64,000 nt of DNA from assembly GCF_012524165.2 (NCBI RefSeq), contig NZ_JABACJ020000016.1, positions 45,118 through 109,117 on the forward strand. The letters run 5' to 3'. Numbering within the stretch: the first letter of the stretch is position 1; each line of letters starts with the position of its first letter. The DNA comes from Faecalicatena faecalis. Its GTDB lineage: Bacteria; Bacillota; Clostridia; Lachnospirales; Lachnospiraceae. The position numbers and the translations under genes are program-made. This document shows, piece after piece, positions 6,566 to 15,429 of the stretch. The notes beneath the pieces were generated by a model. It was not told the origin of the DNA and searched no databases. It saw only the letters and a list, made by a program, of their open reading frames with translations.

Positions 6566-8518
6566 TCATGCCTGAAGGTCATTACCATCATCACTGATAT
6601 GCCGGTAACGAGGGGACTTCGAGTGATTCTGATAATAGATCCTTTTATCTTCATACATATCGGCATCCGCCTGTTTGATCAGAGATAGTATTTCACGGGA
6701 GTGCTGCGACCAGCGGTATCCAAGCGCAATCTTCAGATACGGATTCTCCTGGACAATGCTTTTCAGTCTCCTGACATGTTCCATAAATACGTCTTCCTCC
6801 ATATGTAAGCTCAGAATTACGAATTCATCCCCTCCGATCCGATAAATATGATCCGCAGGGAATACCTCTTTCATATATCCGGCCGCCGCAGTGATCACCT
6901 CATCACCACGTGAGTGTCCATAGGTGTCATTAATCTCCTTCAGCCCGTTGATGTCCAGATAAATCACACCGATCTCATGGTCCATTTTTGAAAACTTCTG
7001 TACATCTTCTATATACCGGTTGCGATTATAAAAAGATGTCAGCATATCGTGATAACTTAATTGCGCCAATTGATTCTGTGCAATATCCTGCTGGATCGAT
7101 AAGTCGATAAAATAACTCAATGTCTGTAGAAATGAAACAATATGCTGTACACGGTCGGCCGGAGGGTTGATCAGTCCAATAAAGCCGCTGATTTCTCCTT
7201 TATATTCCAGAGAGGACGCAATCATACAGCGGACATCGTACTGTTTGAACATGTCGTACTCCACTGGCTCTTTTTCTTTCAGATATTCAATATCTTCTAT
7301 GACCAGACACTTCTGCTTTTCAAATGATTTGATCCAGCGCTGTGTTATCTCATACGGGATACTCTGATATTCTATATTCAGTGCGTGCTTACTGTCCTTA
7401 TGCCATTCCTGTTCGACCACGAGACTGTGGTCCCGGATGTTAATATAATAGGCACAGTCTGCCAGGAGAAACTTCCCGGCAATCTCCAGTACCTCGCGGA
7501 TATTCCTCTCCACATTCTGCTTTTTATAAAGAATATGTATACAATCCACGATCATCTGCTCGGCATCCAACAGGTACTGTAGCTGCTGCTTCTTACTCTC
7601 ACTCTCCGTCAGGTCAAAGGCGATCTCCATCCTTGCCTTCCGGTTATCCCAGATAATCTGCCTGTCTTTCAGCAGATAATGGCGTGAGGTGATCGGATTG
7701 GTATGTTCCCAGGTGACATTTTCCCCTTCTTTTAGGATATCATTGTTACAGAACGGGCATGGGCTTTCCCGCCCCTGCAAAATCTTGTAACATTTCTGTC
7801 CATAAAAATTTTTAATATTAAACGTGCGCTGCCCGGCCTCATTCAGAAAGAGCAGCTCATAGGTTTCAATATCTGTGATATACAAAAGCTCTGACATTTC
7901 ATTCATCGGAGCCTGAAGCTGCTTTGCCAGTACCGAAAGGTACTCGCTCTTCCTGCGGTTCTCGTCTTCAATCTTCTGAATCTCCTGCTGGCGTTTGGAA
8001 ATCCTTGAGGTGAAGAAACCGACAAAGGCAGCCACAAGCAGCCAGACTGCAGTCAGCAGGCCCAGTCCCCACCTGGCGTGCTGAACTCTGCGCTCTGTAT
8101 AGGCTTCTGCATCATGGACTGCAACATCTGTTTCCGTAAAATAATCCTCACTTAACTGATAAAGCTGTTCCGAATCTCCTCCCTGGCGGACATTCTGGAT
8201 CTCCTCTTTGATCTGTGCCCACTTCTCCTGAAGAAGTGCCAGCTGATCCTGAAATACCTTATCTTTCAAATAAATCAGATTATTGTCGCCCTCACCCGTC
8301 TGAAGCTCCTTGAGGATTCCGTCCAGGCGTCTTATCAAAGCATCATCCGGCTCCCCATTCAATTCTTCTTTTACCAGTTTCTGAGTAGCGCCGCGGACGA
8401 TACCTGTATAATTAACTACTCTGGCATTCCCCTGTACATTACCAATTGAGTATAACGCAAAAAAGCCTGAAATAATCAATGCAATCGTAAAGATAAAGGG
8501 TATGATTTTCTTCTGCAT
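6566..8518 (-). CDS. Membrane diguanylate cyclase (sensor-PAS-GGDEF)
   Basis: 650 residues. Transmembrane helix 1 (about 5-25), an extracytoplasmic helical sensor region, transmembrane helix 2 (about 150-172), a coiled linker, a PAS-like domain with a Cys motif CYKILQGRESPCPFC, a GAF-like region, and a C-terminal GGDEF domain with intact RIGGDEF (G562-F566) and YLDINGLKEINDTYGH. It should make cyclic di-GMP. The residues before GGDEF (PADHIY) contain no RxxD inhibitory site, so product inhibition is probably absent. Monocistronic. The Cys-rich PAS segment may bind a metal or respond to redox; that is speculative. Confidence 0.93.
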   Translation of the reverse strand: MQKKIIPFIFTIALIISGFFALYSIGNVQGNARVVNYTGIVRGATQKLVKEELNGEPDDALIRRLDGILKELQTGEGDNNLIYLKDKVFQDQLALLQEKWAQIKEEIQNVRQGGDSEQLYQLSEDYFTETDVAVHDAEAYTERRVQHARWGLGLLTAVWLLVAAFVGFFTSRISKRQQEIQKIEDENRRKSEYLSVLAKQLQAPMNEMSELLYITDIETYELLFLNEAGQRTFNIKNFYGQKCYKILQGRESPCPFCNNDILKEGENVTWEHTNPITSRHYLLKDRQIIWDNRKARMEIAFDLTESESKKQQLQYLLDAEQMIVDCIHILYKKQNVERNIREVLEIAGKFLLADCAYYINIRDHSLVVEQEWHKDSKHALNIEYQSIPYEITQRWIKSFEKQKCLVIEDIEYLKEKEPVEYDMFKQYDVRCMIASSLEYKGEISGFIGLINPPADRVQHIVSFLQTLSYFIDLSIQQDIAQNQLAQLSYHDMLTSFYNRNRYIEDVQKFSKMDHEIGVIYLDINGLKEINDTYGHSRGDEVITAAAGYMKEVFPADHIYRIGGDEFVILSLHMEEDVFMEHVRRLKSIVQENPYLKIALGYRWSQHSREILSLIKQADADMYEDKRIYYQNHSKSPRYRHISDDGNDLQA

Positions 8519-8663
8519 ATTCAGATCGCATCCTTTCCATTGGTCTTGATAATCACATGACCTCTTTTATCTATCATACCCGAATTTCGACAAACTGGGA
8601 AGGCTTTCGGCAATATTTTCCAATTTAATTCCGGATTCCAAAACATTTCATTGCGGTGTGATT

Positions 8664-9281
8664 TTAAAAGAGTGGTGCAAGGTATCCCATCTGGATTGCC
8701 TTTGTGACCGCCTCGACCGAGGAATCCACATCCAGCTTTTCATAGATATGCTGCAAATGGTTAGATAGGGTCCTCTCACTGATATACAGTTCGGCTGCGA
8801 TATCCCTGCGCTTCTTCCCGATGCTGACCAGGGACAGGATCTTCTTCTCCATGCTCGTCAGTTCTTCAATGATCAGCGCTTCCTCTGCTGGGAAGCAGGT
8901 CTGATTCTGGTTCACTGCCAGCAGGGCATCTACCAGCTGGTCAGGACTGATATTCTTGTTGAGGAAACCGCTTGCTCCCATCTGTCTTGCCTCGTACTTA
9001 TAAACCGGAAGATCATACCCGGTAAGCATGATGATCTTGGCATCAGGGGCATTCTTCTTGAGTCCTCGTGCTATACTCAGCCCGTCATCCGTACTTAGTT
9101 TCCCGAGATTGATATCCATCAGGACAATATCAATTTTTTTACTTTTGATCATTTCAGGCAGATCCAGAAGCTGGGTAATATAGTGAAATTCCTCGATTTC
9201 CTCATATTCCTCCAGTGCAATTGCAAGGCTCTTTGCAAAAAGCTTATGGTCGTCAACTAACAAAATGTTGATAAGAAACAT
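8664..9281 (-). CDS. NarL/LuxR-family response regulator
   Basis: 205 residues. Receiver with VDDH and phospho-acceptor Asp56 (IVLMDINLG), LTGYD and a Lys in GFLNKNIS. A C-terminal LuxR-type helix-turn-helix covers about 140-195 (LTSMEKKILSLVSIGKKRRDIA, SERTLSNHLQHIYEKL). Its start overlaps the kinase 3' end by 29 bases, so the two are co-translated. The probable target is the BceAB-type transporter upstream, or the duplicated promoter boxes near 10.85 and 10.96 kb; this is inference. Confidence 0.93.
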   Translation of the reverse strand: MFLINILLVDDHKLFAKSLAIALEEYEEIEEFHYITQLLDLPEMIKSKKIDIVLMDINLGKLSTDDGLSIARGLKKNAPDAKIIMLTGYDLPVYKYEARQMGASGFLNKNISPDQLVDALLAVNQNQTCFPAEEALIIEELTSMEKKILSLVSIGKKRRDIAAELYISERTLSNHLQHIYEKLDVDSSVEAVTKAIQMGYLAPLF

Positions 9282-10812
9282 CCCCTTTCATCGGTATTTC
9301 AATTCTGATCTGCATGCCGCACGGCTGATTCCTACTGACATCCATAGAGCCTCCGAGGGCTTCCGTCTGCTCCCTAACCGACAGGATTCCCTTCTGAGAT
9401 AAAGCATTGGTCACGGCTTTTGGAGATATTTCAGCCGTCCCATTATCACTCACAGTCAATATAGCCCGCGCTTTCCCGAAAGCCAGGATGATCCAGGCGC
9501 AGTCCCCATCTGAATGCTTACAAACGTTAGTCAGCAGTTCCCGGAGTATCCTGTACAGGAGCATATCATAAGGCTCAGGTATAAAGATATCCTGCGGACA
9601 TTCAAAGGATATTGTAATATGGCGCTGCGGAAATGAGGCGGTTACCTCTTTGATTAACTGTTGGTAGTTCTCCTTCACTGTCAGATTCTTCAGAATCACA
9701 GGATGATAATCCTGCATCCTTTCCCGGATGCGCACATTTAAGCCGTCAAGTGCCTCATAAATCATATCCTGAACCTCGGGACGGTATGCTTTACCCAGCA
9801 TATTCTTAACCGAAAGCAGATCCTGAAGGATATCATCATGAAGAAAATTCGAAAACTCCGCTTTTAACTGCTCCTCTTTCCGTAATTTTTCCAGTGCGGC
9901 AGTATAATGATTCTTTATTCCCATATTACTTTTCTTTCTTAGATTCCATCCCAGAATCATATTACAGAGAAAAATAAGAAAAACGAACACATTCCATTCT
10001 ATTGCAAAAAGCAGGGCTGACCGCTGGTATGCAAGGCTGATCAAACATAAGGCGGCAATACATACTGCAAATACGAACCACCTCTGTCCGCGGTCAAAAA
10101 CCGTTGATAGTGGAACTCCGCTGCTCTCCTTTAAAACAATTCCATGGATACTGAGTGAAAAAATCAATACGGTCAGATAAACTCCAAAATTTCCAATATG
10201 ATCTCTGATTCCTAGTGTTGCAAAATAGTAGATCAAAAAGCCCATAACCGTGATTCCCACAGAAATCAGGAGTGCTTTCTTTTCACTTCTTACAACATAA
10301 CCAACTCTTTCATGGTGGTACAATACAATAAAAAGGAAGGAAAGAATGCTTATCACAAACTGTACCCCATAGCAGGCTGCAAATATCCTTTTCGTTAGAA
10401 ATACGCTGACAATGGCACTTACACAGGTTATCATCAGCAGTACATCAATCCCCTTTTTATACTTATATGAATATCCCTGGAACAGAAAAACCAGGATAAA
10501 CCTAACGGATACATATATGATAACCGGACTTAACAGCCGGAAAAACAAATCCGCCAGAAAAGCATTTCTAAACGATAACAGCAGATACCAGCCATCCAGC
10601 GCTAACAGGCCACAGAACAGGTATAAGATCCGGTTTCCTGTCACGTTGGCCGATACGATATAAGAGATGTCCATTAAAAGCAGTGCCGCCAGATATATCG
10701 GGACCAGACCCCGGATGGAAAGATCAGCCATCCCATTGGCTAAACTGCACAGATAGAGAATTACGAAAAAATGGTTCAACAGAAATACCGGCTTTAACAC
10801 TTCTCTTTTCAA
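9253..10812 (-). CDS. HisKA_3-type sensor kinase with polytopic membrane domain
   Basis: 519 residues. The N-terminal 290 residues hold about seven to eight hydrophobic helices. The dimerisation/phosphorylation site is FLHDDILQDLLSVKNML with His325. The HATPase domain has LLTNVCKHSDGD and VSDNGTAE. The layout resembles ComP/LiaS-like or 7TM-sensor kinases that detect membrane or peptide signals. AGGAGGTGATGT precedes the start. It pairs with the NarL-type regulator by a 29-base overlap. Confidence 0.92.
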   Translation of the reverse strand: MKREVLKPVFLLNHFFVILYLCSLANGMADLSIRGLVPIYLAALLLMDISYIVSANVTGNRILYLFCGLLALDGWYLLLSFRNAFLADLFFRLLSPVIIYVSVRFILVFLFQGYSYKYKKGIDVLLMITCVSAIVSVFLTKRIFAACYGVQFVISILSFLFIVLYHHERVGYVVRSEKKALLISVGITVMGFLIYYFATLGIRDHIGNFGVYLTVLIFSLSIHGIVLKESSGVPLSTVFDRGQRWFVFAVCIAALCLISLAYQRSALLFAIEWNVFVFLIFLCNMILGWNLRKKSNMGIKNHYTAALEKLRKEEQLKAEFSNFLHDDILQDLLSVKNMLGKAYRPEVQDMIYEALDGLNVRIRERMQDYHPVILKNLTVKENYQQLIKEVTASFPQRHITISFECPQDIFIPEPYDMLLYRILRELLTNVCKHSDGDCAWIILAFGKARAILTVSDNGTAEISPKAVTNALSQKGILSVREQTEALGGSMDVSRNQPCGMQIRIEIPMKGDVSYQHFVS

Positions 10813-10843
10813 TTGACATCACCTCCTGGTCTCATCTATTTTT

Positions 10844-10973
10844 ATTATATCACGATCCACACCTGCGGTGCTTAACGCTGCTTTGCAGCTATCGTGATTG
10901 CCATTCGCCGTTCGCACTGAACAAGCTGCGCTTGCTCCTGCTCACTAACGCTCATTATATCATGATTTACACC
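10844..10973. repeat. Duplicated 20-base promoter-like box, 110 bases apart
   Basis: Two copies, 10844-10863 and 10954-10973, of ATTATATCACGATCCACACC (three mismatches between them). On the minus strand each reads GTGTrrATCrTGATATAAT, an extended -10 box. The second copy overlaps the stop codon of the permease gene. The spacer also holds an ATCACGAT/ATCGTGAT inverted repeat and short GC-rich palindromes. One copy is well placed to drive the kinase gene. Confidence 0.55.
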
Positions 10974-13006
10974 CGATCCGCACGGAAAAGTATCTTATCA
11001 CAGGATCGTACCGTAACAAGGTAATAAATCAGGTAGATCCCTGCTGTTATCCCGACCGCGATGAACACAGGCAGATACAGCAGCAGCGAATTTTCCAGTA
11101 TATTCTGCATCAGACCTGTTTTATATATCAATGCGGCAAACATGCAGTCTAATAATCCCAATAAAAACGGAATGCTAAAAAACACCAGTATCTGCTTTCG
11201 AATCAGTCTTTTGATCGTTTTCTTACGATATCCCAGCTTCTTAAGAATCTCATAATCCGCCCTGGAATCCATGACTGAAGAAAGATTATTAAAGTATAAA
11301 ATACTTCCTGCTGCGATAAAGAACAACACAACCAGAAATCCGATCAGCAGAAAAGTAGAACTATTCAGGTGCAGCAGTTCGTTGATTCTGTGTGAATTTC
11401 CCTGGAGATACGGGCTGGCATCTAAATACACGGAAATCTTATCGTAGAGAGCCTCATTATTTATTACTGCCTCACCATTGATGCTGAAAACATGTGTTAC
11501 AGGAGACGTTCCACTGCTGATCTGTTCATATAACTGATCGCTGACTACCAGAGTGCCGATACTGTTGGCAAAGGAAATTACATTATTCAGGGAAGTCTCC
11601 CTTACTGTAACTAAAACCTTTGTGCCATCAAGCATAAGGGAATACCTGTTTGCTCTGCCCGAATCAACTCTGTCTAAATGTTCATCACCCTGAGCAGCCT
11701 GATATTTTATCAGAATACATTCTTTGTCCGATAATGCGGTCAGCCCGCTGCTTATATTTGTCCTGCCCTGTGCATTAAGAAGTGCCTGATAGGAGGCGAA
11801 GGACATACACTCAAATCCCGGTTCTCTTAAACTTTCCCCGCCCGCTGTATCATTTTGTGCCGCACCAAGGCTGTATTCCGGTGGCAGGTTCTTTGAAGAA
11901 GAGCACACTTTGTATAGATCTGTTCTGGTAAAGCTGACCCCTTTTGTATCCGGCAGTTCTTTTTCTACAATCTGTTTCACCTCGTCTACCTGTTCTTCCT
12001 TCTCAACCCTGAATTCGATTTCTGACGGTGCAATTCTTTGTACCGCCGCAATAGGGTAATACAGCGTAAGTGCCATCACACTGGAAACCGTCAGCGCCGC
12101 TGCAGAAAGCAGGGTCAGCATGATCAGTGTCTTTGCATTGGAGCGGATACGGTAGATAAAGCTGGGTATCGTTATAATCTTGTCTTTCGTATAGAAACTG
12201 GCTTTACGTTTTTTACTTTTTTCCATGATATATGGCAGGAAGGAGGCAATAAAAAGGACTGTCCCTGTTACTACAAGCATCATCGTCAGTAATCCCATCT
12301 GGTAGAAGCCGATTTTCACCCAGACGGAAGCTTCCCCACGAATAATATCTAGTGCCAGGGCATACCCTCCTAAAACCATAAAAATTCCTAAAATGGATGG
12401 AACCTTATGGAATTTCATTTTTCTTTCCGTACTTTTTTCATACCTGACAAGACTCATCAGGGATGTCCGATACAGAAATCTGCCATTCGATATCATTAAT
12501 ACAATTACAACAGCCGAAATGAACAGCAGCGTTCGCCTTACCGCATCCCAGTTCCAGAAGGGGATTGCCTGGCTGTTGATGGACAGATCAAGCAGCATAT
12601 TGATTCCGCAGACAAGCCCTTTATGCACAAGGCCTCCGAGGATTATTCCAACAATAAAAGCCCCGCCGCAGACAAATATATTCTCGAATGTAAGCAGTGA
12701 CAATATTGTAGATTTTCGATAACCTAACAGGGTATAGATTCCCAGCTCTTTTGTCCGTCTGCGCAGAAAAAAGCGGTTGGAATAGGACATATAGAATATT
12801 ACAAATATCATTAAGAAGACTGCTATCGTCCGGCACATGGTCTCCACTCTTCCGTCTTCCGAGATTTTTTCCAGAATCACTGCATTGGAAGAAAACGAGG
12901 CAAAGGAAAAATATACGGTAATGACAAATGCCACGGAAACCAGATACAGGGAATAGAATGAAAATTTCTTTTTCAGATTTTTTGCTGCCATATAAAAAGT
13001 GTTCAT
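10967..13006 (-). CDS. BceB-type ABC permease (FtsX family)
   Basis: 679 residues. Four N-terminal helices with the FtsX motif RRRTKELGIYTLLGYRKSTI (about 80-100), further helices, an extracytoplasmic domain of roughly 200 residues (about 320-530) and three C-terminal helices with DYEILKKLGYRKKTIKRLI. This is the Bce/Psd layout, in which permease and ATPase free lipid-II-type targets from peptide antibiotics and signal to a kinase. It follows its ATPase by 14 bases. Unusually, the adjacent two-component system is of the NarL type and not the BceRS type. Confidence 0.92.
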   Translation of the reverse strand: MNTFYMAAKNLKKKFSFYSLYLVSVAFVITVYFSFASFSSNAVILEKISEDGRVETMCRTIAVFLMIFVIFYMSYSNRFFLRRRTKELGIYTLLGYRKSTILSLLTFENIFVCGGAFIVGIILGGLVHKGLVCGINMLLDLSINSQAIPFWNWDAVRRTLLFISAVVIVLMISNGRFLYRTSLMSLVRYEKSTERKMKFHKVPSILGIFMVLGGYALALDIIRGEASVWVKIGFYQMGLLTMMLVVTGTVLFIASFLPYIMEKSKKRKASFYTKDKIITIPSFIYRIRSNAKTLIMLTLLSAAALTVSSVMALTLYYPIAAVQRIAPSEIEFRVEKEEQVDEVKQIVEKELPDTKGVSFTRTDLYKVCSSSKNLPPEYSLGAAQNDTAGGESLREPGFECMSFASYQALLNAQGRTNISSGLTALSDKECILIKYQAAQGDEHLDRVDSGRANRYSLMLDGTKVLVTVRETSLNNVISFANSIGTLVVSDQLYEQISSGTSPVTHVFSINGEAVINNEALYDKISVYLDASPYLQGNSHRINELLHLNSSTFLLIGFLVVLFFIAAGSILYFNNLSSVMDSRADYEILKKLGYRKKTIKRLIRKQILVFFSIPFLLGLLDCMFAALIYKTGLMQNILENSLLLYLPVFIAVGITAGIYLIYYLVTVRSCDKILFRADRV

Positions 13007-13020
13007 TAACTCCCCTCCTC

Positions 13021-13770
13021 CTATCTGTCCATATCCAGTTCTGCGACTTCATCTACGATCTGCTCATAAAATCTACGTCTGTCAGCCTTTTCCCTGTGAA
13101 GTTCCCGAAAAATGCAGCCATCCTTAAACAGGAATATCCGGCTTGCAAAACTGGCTGCATATGGATCGTGTGTTACCATTAAGATGGTTGTGTTTAATAC
13201 CGAATTTGCCTCCTTAAGAGCCTCCAGCAGTTCCGTAGCAGAACTCGAATCCAGAGCCCCGGTGGGTTCGTCAGCGAATAAAAGCCCAGGGTGCTTTACA
13301 ATCGCTCTGGCAGCGGATACTCTCTGTCTCTGCCCTCCTGAGAGCTCATTCGGATATTTTTCCAATTGCGAGGCAATCCCGAACCTTTTTGCCAGATCTG
13401 TTACCATCGTCTCTATCTGATCAGGCGGCAGCTTCTTAAGAGTAAGAGGCACCGAAATATTTTCCCGGATTGTCAGACTGTCCAGTAAAAAGTATTCCTG
13501 GAAGATAAATCCAAGATGATCTCTCCGAAAATCTGCCGCCTGGGTATCAGTTAGTGATTTCAGATTTATATTGTTCAGATAAACGTCCCCGCCTGTAGGT
13601 TTGTCGATGGTAGATAACACGTTGAGTAACGTCGTTTTTCCGGAGCCTGAAGCCCCCATGATCCCGATAAACTCCCCCTCGCAAACCTGAAAAGAAACCT
13701 TATGAAGACTCGGTTTCTGCCCTTTCTTATATATTTTCGTTACGTCCTTCACCTGTAGAACTGTATGCAT
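13021..13770 (-). CDS. BceA-type ABC ATPase
   Basis: 249 residues. Walker A GASGSGKTT, Q-loop FIFQEYFLLDSL, signature LSGGQRQRVSAARA, Walker B GLLFADEPTGALDS and H-loop MVTHDPYAAS. The C-terminal tail FKDGCIFRELHRE with an RRRFYEQI stretch is typical of ATPases paired with BceB permeases. A GAAGGGAGAAAAGGAAA ribosome-site region precedes ATG. It is the first gene of an ATPase-permease pair followed by the kinase/regulator genes. Confidence 0.93.
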   Translation of the reverse strand: MHTVLQVKDVTKIYKKGQKPSLHKVSFQVCEGEFIGIMGASGSGKTTLLNVLSTIDKPTGGDVYLNNINLKSLTDTQAADFRRDHLGFIFQEYFLLDSLTIRENISVPLTLKKLPPDQIETMVTDLAKRFGIASQLEKYPNELSGGQRQRVSAARAIVKHPGLLFADEPTGALDSSSATELLEALKEANSVLNTTILMVTHDPYAASFASRIFLFKDGCIFRELHREKADRRRFYEQIVDEVAELDMDR

Positions 13771-13829
13771 TTTCCTTTTCTCCCTTCGTCGTTGTACAGG
13801 TGCATTATATAATTCTCAAACAAAAAGAA

Positions 13830-13870
13830 CATGAGTAAATCACGCAAATATTTCGCATCATTTCCTCATG
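13830..13870. repeat. AGTAAAT-type stem-loop (copy 1)
   Basis: Intergenic palindrome: CATGAGTAAAT (13830-13840) pairs with ATTTCCTCATG (13860-13870), 10 of 11. Its core GGCATGAGtAAAT recurs in stem-loops at 17.46 and 18.77 kb and more weakly at 47.72 kb. Confidence 0.5.
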
Positions 13871-13891
13871 CCCTTTTCTATTTCTCTGTCT

Positions 13892-14314
13892 TTATCTCAG
13901 CAACGGCAAATTCCCGGTCAGCTTGTTGACCAGCTTCTTATTTCCACAGATTCCGACTCCGAAGTACGTATGGTCCTTCTCTTCCACTCCTGCAGCCTTT
14001 TCTATATATTCCTCATATACATTGCAGCTTTGTGCCACATCCGAAAAATCTACCACCGTCAGTTCAGAAAACTGGGGCTGATAAAGCTGCTCCCGGATCT
14101 CTCGGATTCTCTCTTTTGAAGCTTTCAGGACCGGTACCGGAAATGCAATAATTCCCAGATGAATCTTTCCACTTTTATCACAAACATCCGGACCGACTGC
14201 TTCCGGGATGTGCTTTCCCAGGGTAATGCCCATGATTCCCGCAGTATTCGCAAGCATTCCCAGCGGCAGTTCCTCATCCAGTACCATCACGCATTTTTGA
14301 TTTTGTGTTTCCAT
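13892..14314 (-). CDS. DUF2000 family protein
   Basis: 140 residues from ATG 14314 (METQNQKCVMVLDEELPLG), preceded by AGGAG with a 9-base gap; a longer upstream frame has no ribosome site. It shows the DUF2000 pattern: VMVLDEELPLGMLANTAGIMGITLG near the N-terminus and HTYFGVGICGNKKLVNKLTG at the C-terminus. The fold belongs to the peptidyl-tRNA hydrolase II-like group, but the biological role is unknown. No membrane segment. Confidence 0.82.
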   Translation of the reverse strand: METQNQKCVMVLDEELPLGMLANTAGIMGITLGKHIPEAVGPDVCDKSGKIHLGIIAFPVPVLKASKERIREIREQLYQPQFSELTVVDFSDVAQSCNVYEEYIEKAAGVEEKDHTYFGVGICGNKKLVNKLTGNLPLLR

Positions 14315-14425
14315 ATGTCTTATACTCCTTTGTTGGTTTGTCGCACATAAGCTTAGCACCTTTCGGCAGAGATTTCTTGTAAGATATGACACCATTTTCC
14401 AACCTGGCAGAGTTCAGTAAGGATA

Positions 14426-14491
14426 CCCCCGCCCGAAGGACGGGGCGAGAATGTCCTATGGATATGGGGCATTAGGGATATGGAGCATTGC
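14426..14491. repeat. GC hairpin and short tandem repeat in intergenic gap
   Basis: CCCCGCCCGAAGGACGGGG forms a small hairpin near 14428-14447. It is followed by a tandem GGATATGGgGCATT / GGATATGGaGCATT repeat (about 14459-14489). The function is unknown. There is no T-run, so it is not a clear terminator. Confidence 0.4.
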
Positions 14492-14502
14492 GCGAAAATA
14501 CG

Positions 14503-15303
14503 TTATCTGCCCTCTTCTACTCTGATGCGAAGGCGGAAGACAAAGCTTTCTTTCTCCTTTGTATGGTTGACCCGGATTAGAAATGCGGTGCTTTCCCCGG
14601 TAATGCGAAGCCCCTTTCTTTTCGCATATTCTTTCAGCGGCTGTATATCATCCGCAGGGATACAATCCAGCTGATCCAGTTCAATGATCGAAGTGAGGAA
14701 TCTTCCCGGCGGACAGTAGACTGCCCCGTCAGGAATTCGCAGGCCGCATTTCCTGAGCAGTCCCTGATAGGTCCCAATCCCCGTTTTCAGGGGAATACAT
14801 GCAGGAGTCTCTTTTGCTCTAAGCATCTCAGGCTCAATCCGCAGGCAGACGACAAACTGTTCCATGTGCTGCATCCAGCATTGTATGTCAGGAGCATGCT
14901 CTTCATCCAGCAGATAATAATCATACCGCCCATCTTCCACCTGAATCTCCTTCACATCCGATGAAATGCTGACGCAGGAAGCCAGATGTTCCTGGGTGAT
15001 GAGAAGAGCCTTCCGTTTTTCAAGCAGTGCCGCAATCTCCTGATCAATCTGTCCGATTGCATTTTCATAGTCATCCATCAACTCCCGAAGACTTTCAAAG
15101 TGGTACATTTTGTCAATATCCTGCAGTGAGATACTACATCCCCTCTGTCTGCGGATGAAAAGCAGGTTCACCATATCCTTTAGTGTATAGTCATAATAAC
15201 CATTCGACGGATTCACAGAAGGCCTTAAGAATCCTTTTGTCCGGTACATGCGGATCGTTTCTGGATTCACCTGTGAAATCCTGGATAATTCATTTATTTT
15301 CAT
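14503..15303 (-). CDS. MerR-family transcriptional regulator
   Basis: 266 residues from ATG 15303 with AGAGGGAAAATT just upstream; a longer open frame reaching into the divergent gene is spurious. The N-terminal winged helix MKINELSRISQVNPETIRMYRTKG and NGYYDYTLKDMVNLLFIRRQRGCS is MerR-like. It is followed by a coiled dimerisation helix and a GyrI-like C-terminal sensor domain (roughly 125-262). It is divergent from the flavoprotein gene and very probably controls it through the 19-base-spacer promoter between them. Confidence 0.9.
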   Translation of the reverse strand: MKINELSRISQVNPETIRMYRTKGFLRPSVNPSNGYYDYTLKDMVNLLFIRRQRGCSISLQDIDKMYHFESLRELMDDYENAIGQIDQEIAALLEKRKALLITQEHLASCVSISSDVKEIQVEDGRYDYYLLDEEHAPDIQCWMQHMEQFVVCLRIEPEMLRAKETPACIPLKTGIGTYQGLLRKCGLRIPDGAVYCPPGRFLTSIIELDQLDCIPADDIQPLKEYAKRKGLRITGESTAFLIRVNHTKEKESFVFRLRIRVEEGR

Positions 15304-15320
15304 AATTTTCCCTCTCTGTA

Positions 15321-15351
15321 TTGACTCTGTACTTAATACAGGGTTTATGAT
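15321..15351 (+). promoter_or_regulatory. MerR-type promoter with 19-base spacer
   Basis: -35 TTGACT (15321-15326), exactly 19-base spacer, -10 TATGAT (15346-15351). Centred in the spacer is a dyad CTGTA-N5-TACAG (15327-15341). An over-long spacer with a dyad inside is the hallmark of MerR-activated promoters, here driving the flavoprotein gene at 15430. Confidence 0.85.
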
Positions 15352-15429
15352 TCCATTATAACAAAGAAAACCTGCTGCTGAAACAACAATATACATTTTT
15401 ACCGGCAGCAGGATCAAAAGGAGGATCAC

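Noticed and set aside
12621..13052. 143-codon frame antiparallel or shifted within the BceB-type gene
   Set aside because: It is an out-of-frame shadow of the permease and ATPase boundary with no ribosome site.
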